Positions 8,244 through 21,740 of a stretch of DNA of 53,620 nt are shown here, one piece after another. The stretch is from an uncultured Bacteroidia bacterium (lineage in GTDB: Bacteria; Bacteroidota; Bacteroidia; Bacteroidales; UBA932). The first letter of the stretch is position 1. Each line of letters opens with the position of its first letter. The notes under the pieces are model-generated. The model was given only the letters and a program-made list of their open reading frames with translations. It did no database searches and was not told the DNA's origin. The stretch covers positions 1 to 53,620 of the forward strand of contig CADCHE010000013.1 of NCBI GenBank assembly GCA_902801205.1. Reading direction: 5' to 3'. A program made the translations under genes and the position numbers.

Positions 8244-11234
8244 ATGAAAGTCAAACGCATCGTGACCCTGCTCGCCGCCGTCCTCCTGCTCGGGGGAGGC
8301 GCCTTCGCGGCTCCGCGGGCGGAGCGGGATGATTTCCGCCGTGCCCGCGTTTTGTACGAGAACGGCATGTTCGAACGGGCAGCGGCCCTTTTCAACGACA
8401 TCCATGACCGGAGCGGCGACGTGCTCGCCCGGGGCTGGAGCGTCCTCTGTTCGGTCCGGCTGCAGGAAGACGGCTCCGCCAAGGCGGCCCAGACCTTCCT
8501 CTCCGAGCATCCTTACACCGGCCTTGACGCCCAGCTGCGCTTTTATACAGGGCTCAACTATTTCGATGCGGAAGACTATCCTGCGGCCAACGAGGCTTTC
8601 GCACAGGTGACGCCCGAGGGGCTGCTCTCCGACCAAGTGTCCGAATTCACGTTCAAGAAGGGCTACTCGCTCTTCGAGACCGGTGACCTGGATGCTGCCG
8701 CGGAGGTTTTCGCCGACGCGGAGAAGATGCCATATTCCGATTACACCGCCCCTTCGCGCTACTCCCTGGGCTACATCGCCTATACGCAGGAGCGCTTCGA
8801 GGATGCGTTCGGCTGGTTCGGGAAAGCCGCCAAGGACCCGCGCTTCAAGGACCTGTCGGAGTATTACATGGTCGAGTGCCGCTACATGCTGAAGGACTAC
8901 GCCTATGCGGTGGAGCATGGGGTGCCGATGTATGAGAACACGCCCAAGGAACGCGCCCCGCACCTGGCCCGGATCATCTCCGAGTCTTACCTGGCGGAAG
9001 GGGAGAGCGCGAAGGCCCGTGACTATTACAAGAAGGCCCTGGGCGACCGGCGCGACATGGGCCGTGAGGACTATTTCTTCGCCGGTTCCGTGCTGTATGC
9101 CGCCCGCGACTTCGAAGGCGCCGTCGAGAACTTCTCGATGATGACCGACCGCACCGACTCGATCGGCCAGGTCGCCAACTACCAGCTGGGCTACAGTTAC
9201 ATCCAGACGGGCGACAAAGTCTCCGCCCTGGACGCCTTCAAGGCCGCTTCGGAGTCACCGATCGACCCGGCGATCCAGGAAGACGCCCATTTCAACTACG
9301 CGAAACTTTCGTTCGACCTGAACCACAATCCGAAGGTCTTCGACGCATACATCGCCAAATACCCCGACAAGAAGCAGGGGGACCGCATCTACAGCTACGT
9401 CGCCTTGGCTTCGCTGTACAACCGCGATTATGCCGGTGCGGTGGAGGCGTATGCGAACATCGATGAACTCGACTCCGACCAGAAAGCCAACTACATGCGG
9501 GCGAACTATCTCCGCGCACAGCAGCTCATCGAGGGCGGTTCGTGGCGCGACGCCGTCCCGCTCCTGAAGGCGGCTTCCTACTATTCCGACAAGCGCGAGT
9601 CCTTCCACCAGCTGTCGCGTTACTGGCTGGCGGAGTCTTATTACCGCAGCGACCAGTATACCGAGGCCGTGGATGCGTTCAAGGAACTCTACAACCTCTC
9701 CGCCCTGGAAGGGAAGAAGGAAGGGAACCGGATCCCTTACGACCTGGCTTACTGCTATTTCCGTAACGGAGAGTATGCCGAGGCGGCCAAATGGTTCGAT
9801 ATGTACCTCGAGGCGAGCGATCCGGCGGACGGACCGGATGCCGCCCTGCGCCGCGCCGACTGCGACTTCATCGGCAAGGACTACGCGGCGGCCATCGACC
9901 GGTACGAGCAGGCGGTGAAGCGTTTCGGCTATGCGGACAATCTCTATCCTTGGCTGCGCGCCGGCACTGCCTACGGTCTGATGGGGAAGCGGGACAAGAA
10001 GGTCCAGACCCTTGCGCATGCCTTCGATGCGGATCCCTCGGCGCTATACTATTCCGAGGCCCTGTTCGAACTGGGCCGGGCCTATGTGGCAACGGAACAG
10101 ACCGACGAGGCGGTGCGCTGCTTCGAGCGGCTCCGTGCGAACACGAAGGACAAGACCATCGCCGCCCGCTCGCTGATCGAGATGGGCATGATCGCCCGCA
10201 ACCAGTCGGAATATGACCGCGCCCTCTCCTGCTACAAGCAGGTGGTCGGCGAGATGCCGGGCACGGAATACGCCGAAGAGGCGCTGCTTGCGATCGAATC
10301 CATCTACCAGTCCGACGGCCGGGCTGACGAATACCTTGACTATGCCGAGTCGGTCGGCCTGAATGCTGGGAAGTCCGACAGTGAGAAGGAGGACCTCTAC
10401 TTCAATGCCGCCGAGCAGATCTTCCAGACGGAAGACTACGGCAAGGCCCTCGCCTCCCTGCAGAACTACCTGCAGCGGTATCCGGAAGGCCGGAAGGTGG
10501 CCCTGGCCGATTTCTATGTCGCCGAATGCTACCGTGGCCTGGGCAAGAAGGAACTGGCCTGCGACTGGTACCGGAAGGCCCTGCAGAAGGACGACGAAGG
10601 CTCCTTCTCCGAGACGGCGGTCCTGAACTATGCGACGCTCTCCTACGAGATGGAGCACTTCCAGGATGCCTACGGGAGCTATTCTTCCCTGCTCGGCCGG
10701 GCGAAGGCCGAACCGGCGCGCCATACGGCCCGCCTGGGGATGATGCGTTCCGCGTTCCGCGGGCAGGACTACGAGACCGCCCTCACCTGCGCCGGCCGGG
10801 TGGCTTCCGACGCCGCCAGCACGGAGGCGCAGAAGCGTGAGGCCGACTATGTGAGTGCCAAGTCCAACCTGTCCCTGAACAACCGCGCCGAGGCGATGGA
10901 GATCTTTACCCGCCTGAGCGCTTCTCCGTCTACGGCGGAAGGGGCGGAAGCAACCTATATGCTGATCCAGGACGCCCTCGACCGGGGCAAGTACGAAGAG
11001 GTGGAGAAGAAGGTGTATGCCTTCGCTCCTGAATCGGGCGCCCAGTCCTACTGGCTGGCGAAGGCCTATGTCGCCCTGGGCGACTCTTTCGCCGAGCGCG
11101 GGAACATGAAACAGGCCAAGGCAACCTTCGAAAGCATCCTGGACGGCTATACGCCGACGGGCAGGAACGACGATATCGAGGACCTCGTCCGGATGCGGCT
11201 GAACCGGCTGGAATCCATGATGAACGCCGAATAA
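8244..11234 (+). CDS. large exported tetratricopeptide-repeat protein
   Basis: 996 aa. Signal peptide (IVTLLAAVLLLGGGAFA), then almost entirely TPR/Sel1-like helical pairs. Typical alternating units such as LYENGMFERAAALF, YFRNGEYAEAAKWFDMYL and YQLGYSYIQTGDKVSALDAF run to the C-terminus. No enzyme domain is seen. Such proteins act as periplasmic scaffolds, and the next gene, 6 bp away, encodes an outer-membrane barrel, so a joint envelope role is plausible. Function beyond that is unknown. Confidence 0.85.
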   Translation: MKVKRIVTLLAAVLLLGGGAFAAPRAERDDFRRARVLYENGMFERAAALFNDIHDRSGDVLARGWSVLCSVRLQEDGSAKAAQTFLSEHPYTGLDAQLRFYTGLNYFDAEDYPAANEAFAQVTPEGLLSDQVSEFTFKKGYSLFETGDLDAAAEVFADAEKMPYSDYTAPSRYSLGYIAYTQERFEDAFGWFGKAAKDPRFKDLSEYYMVECRYMLKDYAYAVEHGVPMYENTPKERAPHLARIISESYLAEGESAKARDYYKKALGDRRDMGREDYFFAGSVLYAARDFEGAVENFSMMTDRTDSIGQVANYQLGYSYIQTGDKVSALDAFKAASESPIDPAIQEDAHFNYAKLSFDLNHNPKVFDAYIAKYPDKKQGDRIYSYVALASLYNRDYAGAVEAYANIDELDSDQKANYMRANYLRAQQLIEGGSWRDAVPLLKAASYYSDKRESFHQLSRYWLAESYYRSDQYTEAVDAFKELYNLSALEGKKEGNRIPYDLAYCYFRNGEYAEAAKWFDMYLEASDPADGPDAALRRADCDFIGKDYAAAIDRYEQAVKRFGYADNLYPWLRAGTAYGLMGKRDKKVQTLAHAFDADPSALYYSEALFELGRAYVATEQTDEAVRCFERLRANTKDKTIAARSLIEMGMIARNQSEYDRALSCYKQVVGEMPGTEYAEEALLAIESIYQSDGRADEYLDYAESVGLNAGKSDSEKEDLYFNAAEQIFQTEDYGKALASLQNYLQRYPEGRKVALADFYVAECYRGLGKKELACDWYRKALQKDDEGSFSETAVLNYATLSYEMEHFQDAYGSYSSLLGRAKAEPARHTARLGMMRSAFRGQDYETALTCAGRVASDAASTEAQKREADYVSAKSNLSLNNRAEAMEIFTRLSASPSTAEGAEATYMLIQDALDRGKYEEVEKKVYAFAPESGAQSYWLAKAYVALGDSFAERGNMKQAKATFESILDGYTPTGRNDDIEDLVRMRLNRLESMMNAE

Positions 11235-11240
11235 AATCCG

Positions 11241-15045
<3,805 letters not shown>

Positions 15046-15057
15046 TACCATTGCGAC

Positions 15058-16323
15058 ATGCTTGATATCTTTGACAGAATTTCCCGCGATGCCGGCGGTC
15101 CGATCGGGCAGTATTTCCAGCAGGGTTTCGGTTACTACATGTATCCCCGCCTGGAAGGGGAACTGGGCCCCCACATGACGTTCAACGGCATTCCCGTGCT
15201 CAACTGGTCCCTCAACAACTACCTGGGCCTGGCGAACCATCCGGAGGTCCGGAAGGCGGACGCGCAGGCCGCGGCCGACTGGGGCCTCGCCTATCCGATG
15301 GGCGCGCGGATGATGTCCGGGCACACCCGTTACCATGAGAAACTCGAGCGGATCTTCGCCGACTTCGAGAAGAAGGAGGACGCCTTCCTGTACAACTTCG
15401 GCTACCAGGGAATCGTCTCGACGATCGATGCGCTGACCGCCCGTCACGACGTGATCGTCTACGACGCCGAGTGCCACGCCTGCCTGCTGGACGGTATCCG
15501 TCTCCATGTCGGCAGCAAGTACAAATACCGCCACAACAACATGGCCGACTGCGAGAAGGTCCTTGCGCGCGCCTGCGCCGAGGCCGATGCGAACGGCGGC
15601 GGTGTGCTCCTGATCACCGAGGGCGTCTACGGCATGACCGGTGCACTGGGCAAACTGGACGAGATCGTCGCCCTCAAGCAGAAGTATCCTTTCCGCATCC
15701 TGATCGATGACGCCCATGGCTTCGGCCTCCTGGGCGAGCACGGCCGCGGCACGTCCGAGCATTTCGGCGTGATGGACGGCATCGACCTCTACATCGGCGC
15801 CTTCGCGAAAAGCATGGCCTCCATCGGCGGCTTTGTGGCCGGCCCGCACGCCATCATCGACTACCTGCGCGCCAACATGCGTTCGCAGATGTATGCGAAG
15901 TCCCTGCCGATGGCCCTCGTGATCGGCAATATCAAGCGCATGGAGATCATCGATTCTCCGGAAGGCGACGAGCTGCGCCGCAAGTGCTGGCAGATCACCC
16001 ACGCCATCCAGGACGGCTTCAAGGCCGAAGGGTTCGACATCGGGGAGGCGGAAGCCTGCGTGACGCCGGTCCACATCAAGGGCGGCATCGCCCAGGCCAC
16101 CAAGATGGCCAAGGACCTGCGCGAGAACTACCGCATCTTCTGCTCGATGGTCATCTATCCGGTGATCCCGAAGGGAATGATCATCTTCCGGATCGTCTGC
16201 ACGGCCGCCCATACGATGGAGGACGTGGCGTATACGCTCAATGCTTTCAAGGAAATCAAAGCCAAACTCGATGCCGGCGCCTACGACGGCGACGACATCG
16301 CGGCGATGACGGTGATGCAGTGA
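15058..16323 (+). CDS. spt: serine palmitoyltransferase
   Basis: 421 aa, PLP-dependent alpha-oxoamine synthase. It condenses L-serine with a fatty acyl-CoA to give 3-ketosphinganine, the first step of sphingolipid synthesis, which is characteristic of Bacteroidales. SLNNYLGLANHPEV, GARMMSGHTRYHEKLE, DDAHGFGLLGEHGRG and the PLP Lys (K251) in GAFAKSMAS are visible. The neighbouring SDR is the right type to reduce its product. The subfamily call (SPT, not glycine C-acetyltransferase) rests on the N-terminal region, on context and on the organism group. Confidence 0.88.
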   Translation: MLDIFDRISRDAGGPIGQYFQQGFGYYMYPRLEGELGPHMTFNGIPVLNWSLNNYLGLANHPEVRKADAQAAADWGLAYPMGARMMSGHTRYHEKLERIFADFEKKEDAFLYNFGYQGIVSTIDALTARHDVIVYDAECHACLLDGIRLHVGSKYKYRHNNMADCEKVLARACAEADANGGGVLLITEGVYGMTGALGKLDEIVALKQKYPFRILIDDAHGFGLLGEHGRGTSEHFGVMDGIDLYIGAFAKSMASIGGFVAGPHAIIDYLRANMRSQMYAKSLPMALVIGNIKRMEIIDSPEGDELRRKCWQITHAIQDGFKAEGFDIGEAEACVTPVHIKGGIAQATKMAKDLRENYRIFCSMVIYPVIPKGMIIFRIVCTAAHTMEDVAYTLNAFKEIKAKLDAGAYDGDDIAAMTVMQ

Positions 16324-16341
16324 TCTGAAACGACGGAAAAT

Positions 16342-17163
16342 ATGCGCCCTGATTATTTCAAGGACAAAGTCGTGATCGTGACGGGAGCCAGCTCGGGTAT
16401 CGGGTTGGCTTCCGCCCGGTTACTGGGCCGTCGCGGCGCCCGCGTGGTGATGGCCGCGCGTTCCTACGAGAAATTGCTGGAACTGGCGCCCTCCGTGAGC
16501 GCGGATCCGGAGCGGGTGCTCTGCGTGAAGACCGATGTCACCCGCGAGGAAGACTGCCGTGCGCTCGTGGAGGCGGCGGTGGCCCGCTTCGGCGGCATCA
16601 ACATTCTGGTGAACAATGCGGGCATTTCCATGCGGGCGATGTTCAAGGACCTGGACCTCAAGGTGATCCATTCCCTGATGGACGTGAACTTCTGGGGAAC
16701 GGTCCAGTGCACGAAGTACGCCCTTCCGTACCTGCTCGCCGCCAAGGGACAGGTCGTCGGCGTGATCTCGATCGCCGGCTACAGCGCCCTCCCCGCCCGG
16801 ACGGGCTACTCCTCTTCGAAATATGCTGTTCGCGGCTTCCTGGACACCCTCCGGATCGAGCACTTGAAGGACGGACTCGGCGTGCTGGTCTTCGCACCGG
16901 GCTACACCGACTCGAATGTCCGCCGGGCCGCCCTGACGGCGGACGGTTCCGCCCAGGGAGAGACGCCGCTGAACGAAGAGAAACTGATGAGCGCGGAAGA
17001 CTGTGCCGCCCGCCTGGCAAAGGCCCTGGAACGCCGCCGCTCGCAGATGATCCTGACGCCGCTCGGCAAGGCGACGGTTATCGCCCACCGCCTTTTTCCG
17101 CGTCTGACCGACCGGCTGACCTACAGCTTCGTCGCCAAGGAGGCGGGAAGCCCGTTCAAGTAA
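16342..17163 (+). CDS. short-chain dehydrogenase, candidate 3-ketosphinganine reductase
   Basis: 273 aa. Classical Rossmann SDR: TGASSGIG cofactor loop, NNAGIS, catalytic Ser in SIAGYS, and Y156-x3-K160 (YSSSK). The C-terminus is hydrophobic/basic and may touch the membrane. It begins 18 bp after spt, so reduction of 3-ketosphinganine to sphinganine is the natural guess. The SDR fold is certain; the substrate is inferred only from context. Confidence 0.8.
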   Translation: MRPDYFKDKVVIVTGASSGIGLASARLLGRRGARVVMAARSYEKLLELAPSVSADPERVLCVKTDVTREEDCRALVEAAVARFGGINILVNNAGISMRAMFKDLDLKVIHSLMDVNFWGTVQCTKYALPYLLAAKGQVVGVISIAGYSALPARTGYSSSKYAVRGFLDTLRIEHLKDGLGVLVFAPGYTDSNVRRAALTADGSAQGETPLNEEKLMSAEDCAARLAKALERRRSQMILTPLGKATVIAHRLFPRLTDRLTYSFVAKEAGSPFK

Positions 17164-17175
17164 CTTGTCCGTAAG

Positions 17176-19230
17176 ATGAAACTCAAACGCCCCAGTCCGG
17201 CCGACATGCGGATCCTGCTGCCGTTCCTGGCCCTGTTCGTGGTCCTGACGGTGATTTTCCCGCGCAACGCCAAGTTCGATGCCGACTACCGGAAGGGGTC
17301 TCCCTGGAAACACGAGACCCTGAACGCACAGTTCGACTTCCCGATCCTCAAGACCGGGGAGCAGCTGCGTGCAGAGCGGTCTGACCGGAAGAACATCGTG
17401 GTTCCCTATTACCGGGTCCGGGAAGAGGCCCTGGCCGGCGCCGTGAAAAAACTGGGGCAGATGGACCTCGGCCGGCAGCCCGCTTCCTTCCGGACGGCCC
17501 TGCTGCCCGTGCTGGAGCGCATCTATGCGGCCGGTATCGTCACGGAAGACGGCTTGAAGCTGGACAGCCGCGTGGAGGATGTCACGGATGCCGTCGTCTA
17601 CATCCAGAAGGGCAAGCGGGTTTCCAAGCATCCGGCGTCCGAGGTGCTCCGCGAGTCCGGTGCGCGCGCCCGGCTGCTCTCCGAACTTTCCGGCCGTGTG
17701 GCGGAGGAGAATGTCGACTCCGTCCTGCGTGCCTGCGGGGTGTACGACTTGATCGAGCCCAACCTGGAATACGATGCGAAGACGACGGAGCTTGTCAATG
17801 CGGAGAATGCGGCGGAGGTGTCACCGACCATCGGGTTCGTGAGCGCCGGTGAACTCATCGTGGAAGAGGGCGAGATCGTGACTGCCGAGATCGCGCAGAT
17901 CATCGATTCCTACAAGGCGGAGTACGAGAAGAACCTGGGATACGGCGGTCCTGCGATCCGTTTCTGGCTGGGCAACGCCCTGCTCGCGCTCGCGTTGACG
18001 GTCATGCTCTTCCTGGTCATCTACTATTCGAACCGGAAAATATTCCTCGACCGCCGGCGGCTCCTGTACCTGCTGGTGGTCTACCTGCTGATGACGATCG
18101 CGGCGCTGGTGTTGAGCAAGCACGCGCCGAAGTATCTCTATATGATGCCCTTCACCTTGGGAGCCCTCTATCTGGAGGCCTTCTTCAAGAACAAGGTCAT
18201 CCTGCCGGTCTGCCTGCTGGCGCTGTTCCCGCTGCTGATCTTTGCACCCGGCGGCACCGTCCTCTTCGTAATGTTCTCTGCGGCGAGCCTCGTCGCGATC
18301 TTCACGTTCCGCTATTTCAACCAGGGCTGGATGCAGTTCCTGACGGCGGCGATCGTGTTCGTGACCCTGATGCTGGTCTTCCTGGCCTTCCGCATGGTGG
18401 ACATGACCTCCGACGACCCCTATCAGGCGGTACTCTTCCTCTTCCTGGGTTCGATGCTCTCGGTGGCGGGCTACCCGCTCATCTACCTTTTCGAGAAAGT
18501 CTTCAACCTGGTGTCGAACTCCCGCCTGCGCGAACTGTGCGATACCAACACCCCGCTGCTCCGTGAATTGGAAAGCGTCGCTCCCGGTACCTTCCAGCAT
18601 TCCCTCCAGGTGATGAACATGGCGGATGCGGCGGCCCGCTCGATTGACGCCAACCGCCTCCTGGTCCGTGCCGGTGCCCTTTACCACGACATCGGCAAGA
18701 TGCGCAATCCGCTGTGCTTCATCGAGAACGAGAGCATGGCGCCGGGCGGTTCGCACTATCATGACGGCCTTTCTCCCGAGCAGAGTGCCCGGGATATCAT
18801 CGCGCATGTTTCCGACGGCCTCGCGCTGGCGGCACAGTACAAACTGCCGGAAGTGATCCAGGATTTCATCCGGACCCATCACGGTACGTCCAATACGAAT
18901 TATTTCTACAACAAATACTTGATGGGCGGCGGCGATCCGACCCAGGCCGACGCCTTCTTCTACAATGGCGTGAAGCCGCGGACGCCGGAACAGGTGATCC
19001 TCATGGTCTGCGATACCCTTGAGGCTGCATCCCGTACCCTCAAGGACAACTCGCAGCAGGCGTTCTCCGAGTTCGTGGAGCGGATGTTCGCGTTGAAGCG
19101 CGATGCGGGGCAGTTCGACGAGGCGGAGATCACCCTCCACGACATGGAGGTCCTCAAGCGGGAGCTCAAGTCCTATCTGGTCCAGATGTACCACGAGCGC
19201 GTCGTGTATCCGAATAAGTTGCCCGTTTGA
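17176..19230 (+). CDS. PgpH/YqfF-type membrane HD phosphohydrolase
   Basis: 684 aa. One N-terminal membrane helix, an extracytoplasmic 7TMR-HDED-like region to about residue 255, about seven membrane helices (250-450), and a cytoplasmic HD domain with the HDIG motif (H504-D505 in ALYHDIGKMRNP) and HHGTSNTNYFY. Known relatives hydrolyse cyclic di-AMP. Ligand and nucleotide here are inferred from family. It lies 12 bp after the SDR gene. Confidence 0.88.
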   Translation: MKLKRPSPADMRILLPFLALFVVLTVIFPRNAKFDADYRKGSPWKHETLNAQFDFPILKTGEQLRAERSDRKNIVVPYYRVREEALAGAVKKLGQMDLGRQPASFRTALLPVLERIYAAGIVTEDGLKLDSRVEDVTDAVVYIQKGKRVSKHPASEVLRESGARARLLSELSGRVAEENVDSVLRACGVYDLIEPNLEYDAKTTELVNAENAAEVSPTIGFVSAGELIVEEGEIVTAEIAQIIDSYKAEYEKNLGYGGPAIRFWLGNALLALALTVMLFLVIYYSNRKIFLDRRRLLYLLVVYLLMTIAALVLSKHAPKYLYMMPFTLGALYLEAFFKNKVILPVCLLALFPLLIFAPGGTVLFVMFSAASLVAIFTFRYFNQGWMQFLTAAIVFVTLMLVFLAFRMVDMTSDDPYQAVLFLFLGSMLSVAGYPLIYLFEKVFNLVSNSRLRELCDTNTPLLRELESVAPGTFQHSLQVMNMADAAARSIDANRLLVRAGALYHDIGKMRNPLCFIENESMAPGGSHYHDGLSPEQSARDIIAHVSDGLALAAQYKLPEVIQDFIRTHHGTSNTNYFYNKYLMGGGDPTQADAFFYNGVKPRTPEQVILMVCDTLEAASRTLKDNSQQAFSEFVERMFALKRDAGQFDEAEITLHDMEVLKRELKSYLVQMYHERVVYPNKLPV

Positions 19231-19249
19231 GGATTTATGCTTATTTTTG
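19218..19249 (+). promoter_or_regulatory. promoter of tig
   Basis: GTTG (19218-19221), 20-bp spacer, TATTTTTG (19242-19249), an exact TAnnTTTG box. It overlaps the end of the PgpH-like gene and gives a leader of about 35 nt. Confidence 0.7.
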
Positions 19250-19289
19250 CGCGCTTTTTTCGAGAATAGAAAACAAAACAATTAATAGC

Positions 19290-20606
19290 ATGGAAATTAG
19301 CAAGAAACAAATCGATGACTTGAATGTCGAGATGACACTCACCCTGAAGGCGGAAGATTATGCCGACCTTGAGAAGAAGCGCCTCTCCGCTTATCGTAAG
19401 AACGCGGATATCAAGGGATTCCGCAAGGGAATGGTTCCGATGCAGCTCGTGCAGCGGTTATATGGCGACCAGGCGCTTTACGAGGCCGTCAACCGCATCG
19501 TCTCCGAGCAGCTGGACAAATTCATCAAGGACAACGAACTGCATATCCTCGGCGAACCGCTGGCCAGCGAGTCGCAGAAGGAGAACAGCTGGAAGAGCGG
19601 TGACGATTTCGAGTTCAAGTTCGATATGGGCCTTTCCCCGAAGCTGGATTTCGAGATCGGCAAGGAGGACAAGGTGCCGGCCTACTGGATCGAGGTGACG
19701 GACGAGGCCAAGCAGCAGATGAAGGAGAACCTTCTCAAGCAGTATGGTGGCTTCGAGGAAGGGGAGTCCGCCGGTGAGGAGGACTATGTGATCGCCGACC
19801 TGACCCAGGGTGACCGCAAGGTCGAGGGCGCTTACATCACCCTGCGCAATGTCGCTGAGGACGCGCGCAGCCTGTTCCTGGGCACCAAGCCCGGCGACAG
19901 CTTCGATGTGGACGTGACGCTGGCTTTCGAGAACGAGACCGACCGCGCTGCCCTGCTGAAGGTGAAGAAGGAAGAGCTTTCTGGGCTTGAACCGCTCTGG
20001 AACGTGAAGATCGTGAATGTGAAGACGTTCGTCCCGGCCGTCGAGAGCCAGGAGACGTACGACAAGATTTTCGGCGAAGGGGTTGTCAAGACGGCCGAGG
20101 AGTTCGATGCGAAGGCTGCCGAGCGTGTGGCTGCGAACTACAAGCAGGAGACGGACTGGCGCCTCTCCCGTGACATCCGCGCCTATGTCGTGGAGAAGGC
20201 CGCCGTGCAGGTGCCTGAGGAATTCCTCAAGCGCTGGCTCTATGAGAACAACAAGGAGAAATTCTCCCGCGAGCAGGTCGACAGCGAGTTCGCCGCTTTC
20301 CTGGAGGACTTCCGCTGGCAGCTGGTCCGCGGTTACCTGATGGACAAGTACGGCCTGAAGATCGAAGAGGCTGACATGCACGAGGCCGCGAAGGCTTATG
20401 CTGCCTATCAGTATGCGATGTACGGAATGGGCAATGTGCCGGAGCAGCTTCTCGAGAGTGCCGCGCAGCAGATCCTCTCCGACGAGCGCCAGATGCGCAA
20501 TATCGAGGAGAATGTCGAGAACGAGAAGGTCCTCGCTGCCTTGAAGGAGAAGATGACGCTCTCCAAGAAGAAAATCACCGAGGAGAAGTTCCGCAAGTTG
20601 AAATAA
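19290..20606 (+). CDS. tig: trigger factor, ribosome-associated chaperone
   Basis: 438 aa, a typical length. Peptidyl-prolyl isomerase and chaperone at the ribosomal exit tunnel. The ribosome-binding signature GFRKGMVP is near residue 47, then an FKBP-like middle region and a helical C-terminal cradle ending KFRKLK. The ATG at 19290 follows an A-rich stretch; a frame extension back to 19227 overlaps the promoter and is rejected. The tig-clpP-clpX order is standard in bacteria, but here the Rhs island separates tig from clpP. Confidence 0.93.
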   Translation: MEISKKQIDDLNVEMTLTLKAEDYADLEKKRLSAYRKNADIKGFRKGMVPMQLVQRLYGDQALYEAVNRIVSEQLDKFIKDNELHILGEPLASESQKENSWKSGDDFEFKFDMGLSPKLDFEIGKEDKVPAYWIEVTDEAKQQMKENLLKQYGGFEEGESAGEEDYVIADLTQGDRKVEGAYITLRNVAEDARSLFLGTKPGDSFDVDVTLAFENETDRAALLKVKKEELSGLEPLWNVKIVNVKTFVPAVESQETYDKIFGEGVVKTAEEFDAKAAERVAANYKQETDWRLSRDIRAYVVEKAAVQVPEEFLKRWLYENNKEKFSREQVDSEFAAFLEDFRWQLVRGYLMDKYGLKIEEADMHEAAKAYAAYQYAMYGMGNVPEQLLESAAQQILSDERQMRNIEENVENEKVLAALKEKMTLSKKKITEEKFRKLK

Positions 20607-20662
20607 TCGCAGCTTTCTCCGATATTTGTATCCGGGCCGCCTAATCGGTCCGGATATTTTTT
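20596..20662. repeat. 67-bp direct repeat flanking the Rhs island, left copy
   Basis: Runs from the last codons of tig (AGTTGAAATAA) through the terminator T-run. The same 67 bp, with one C/T difference, recur at 26099-26165 just before clpP. The copies are 5503 bp apart and enclose the whole Rhs island. Confidence 0.95.
20630..20662 (+). terminator. tig terminator
   Basis: ATCCGGGCCG (20630-20639), 6-nt loop, CGGTCCGGAT (20646-20655), then six T's. A stable 10-bp stem with one G-T pair. Confidence 0.85.
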
Positions 20663-20775
20663 CTTTTAGGTGGTAAATGGGGCCGTTCATTTCTCTGCCT
20701 TGAAAGCGGGGAGGGAGAGTTATTTCAACGAAACAATTGTCCGCTCAGCCCAATAGGATTTGAATCTTTTTGTTT

Positions 20776-20783
20776 TATATTTG
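20776..20783 (+). promoter_or_regulatory. -7 box of the mini-Rhs gene
   Basis: TATATTTG, an exact TAnnTTTG box, 25 bp before the ATG at 20809. It is probably the original promoter of a full-length Rhs gene. The 20663-20775 segment before it holds no gene. Confidence 0.65.
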
Positions 20784-20808
20784 CAAAAACGATAAAGGAT
20801 TCTTTCCC

Positions 20809-21740
20809 ATGCGCCACAGACTTGCCATCGCCTTCCTGCTGCTGTTCGTCCAACTCTTTCCGTGGGCGGCGCCCGCCAGGGCTGCGTCCTCGACGCTGGC
20901 CTCCTACACCTGGATGGCGGACGAGGCCAAGTACGCTTCCGCCCTGCCGCTCATCGACTACGGCTCCCGCATGTACGACCCTGCCGTTGCCCGGTGGATG
21001 TCCGTGGATCCCCTGGCGGAGAAGGATTATCCGATGGGTGGGTATGGGGATTGTGCGGGGAGTCCGATTTGCTTAGTGGATTTGGATGGGAGAATGGCTA
21101 TTTATTCTGATGATGTCGAATTAAGTGGTCCAGAAAGAAATGAGGCTTTTATTCAACTGCAATCTTCTGTACAAGGAGAGCTCTTGTTATCTATGGACTC
21201 GGATGGGAAAGTTTCTTATACTCAAGTTAAAGAAGGTAAACTCTCCCGAAATGCTCGGCAACTTATTAATGCAATAGACGACAATGCTATTACAGTACAC
21301 ATAAATGCGGCAAATACGACTCAAACTCCATCTGGCAATTTGTTTATAGGAGGAGCGTTTCTAGGTAATACTGTTACTGAGAATACTATTGTTGCAGAGC
21401 AATCCGTTAATCCAAATGTATTAGGAAAAATCAGCGAAGCTCACGATAAACCGGGAGCAGATATGTTACATGAAGTTACAGAGGCATACCAAGGGGCCTT
21501 GATATCGCAAAAGAAAGGGGTCTCATCTCCGGCATCAAATCAAAGGGCTCGGTATATCGCCGTGCTCACAAAGCGACAAAACAATCCGGAATTGTATTTG
21601 AGAAGATTTATGACGCTTCCGGGAAAGAAATGCAAATGCTCCCAGGAGGAGGATATCCGGCAGGAGCCGCTAGTGCGGAATGGTTCGTCAAAGATAAGAA
21701 GGGCAAAAAAAACAGTAATTCAAAATTATTAAAAAGATGA
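20809..21740 (+). pseudogene. secreted mini-Rhs with toxin tip, frameshifted
   Basis: Signal peptide (LAIAFLLLFVQLFPWAAPARA) joined directly to a short Rhs core end (GSRMYDPAVARWMSVDPLAEK, residues about 60-80) and then an AT-rich C-terminal tip with DMLHEVTEAYQGA. The beta-cage shell that normally precedes the core is missing. As written, the frame runs to a stop at 21732. After about 21541 the convincing reading is one frame over (GSVYRRAHKATKQSG, IVFEKIYDASGKEM) and ends at TGA 21738-21740, overlapping the ATG of the next gene (21737) as ATGA. One missing A in CAAAGGG near 21541 would explain this. Tip activity is unknown; the HEVTE motif is only suggestive of a metal site. Confidence 0.75.
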
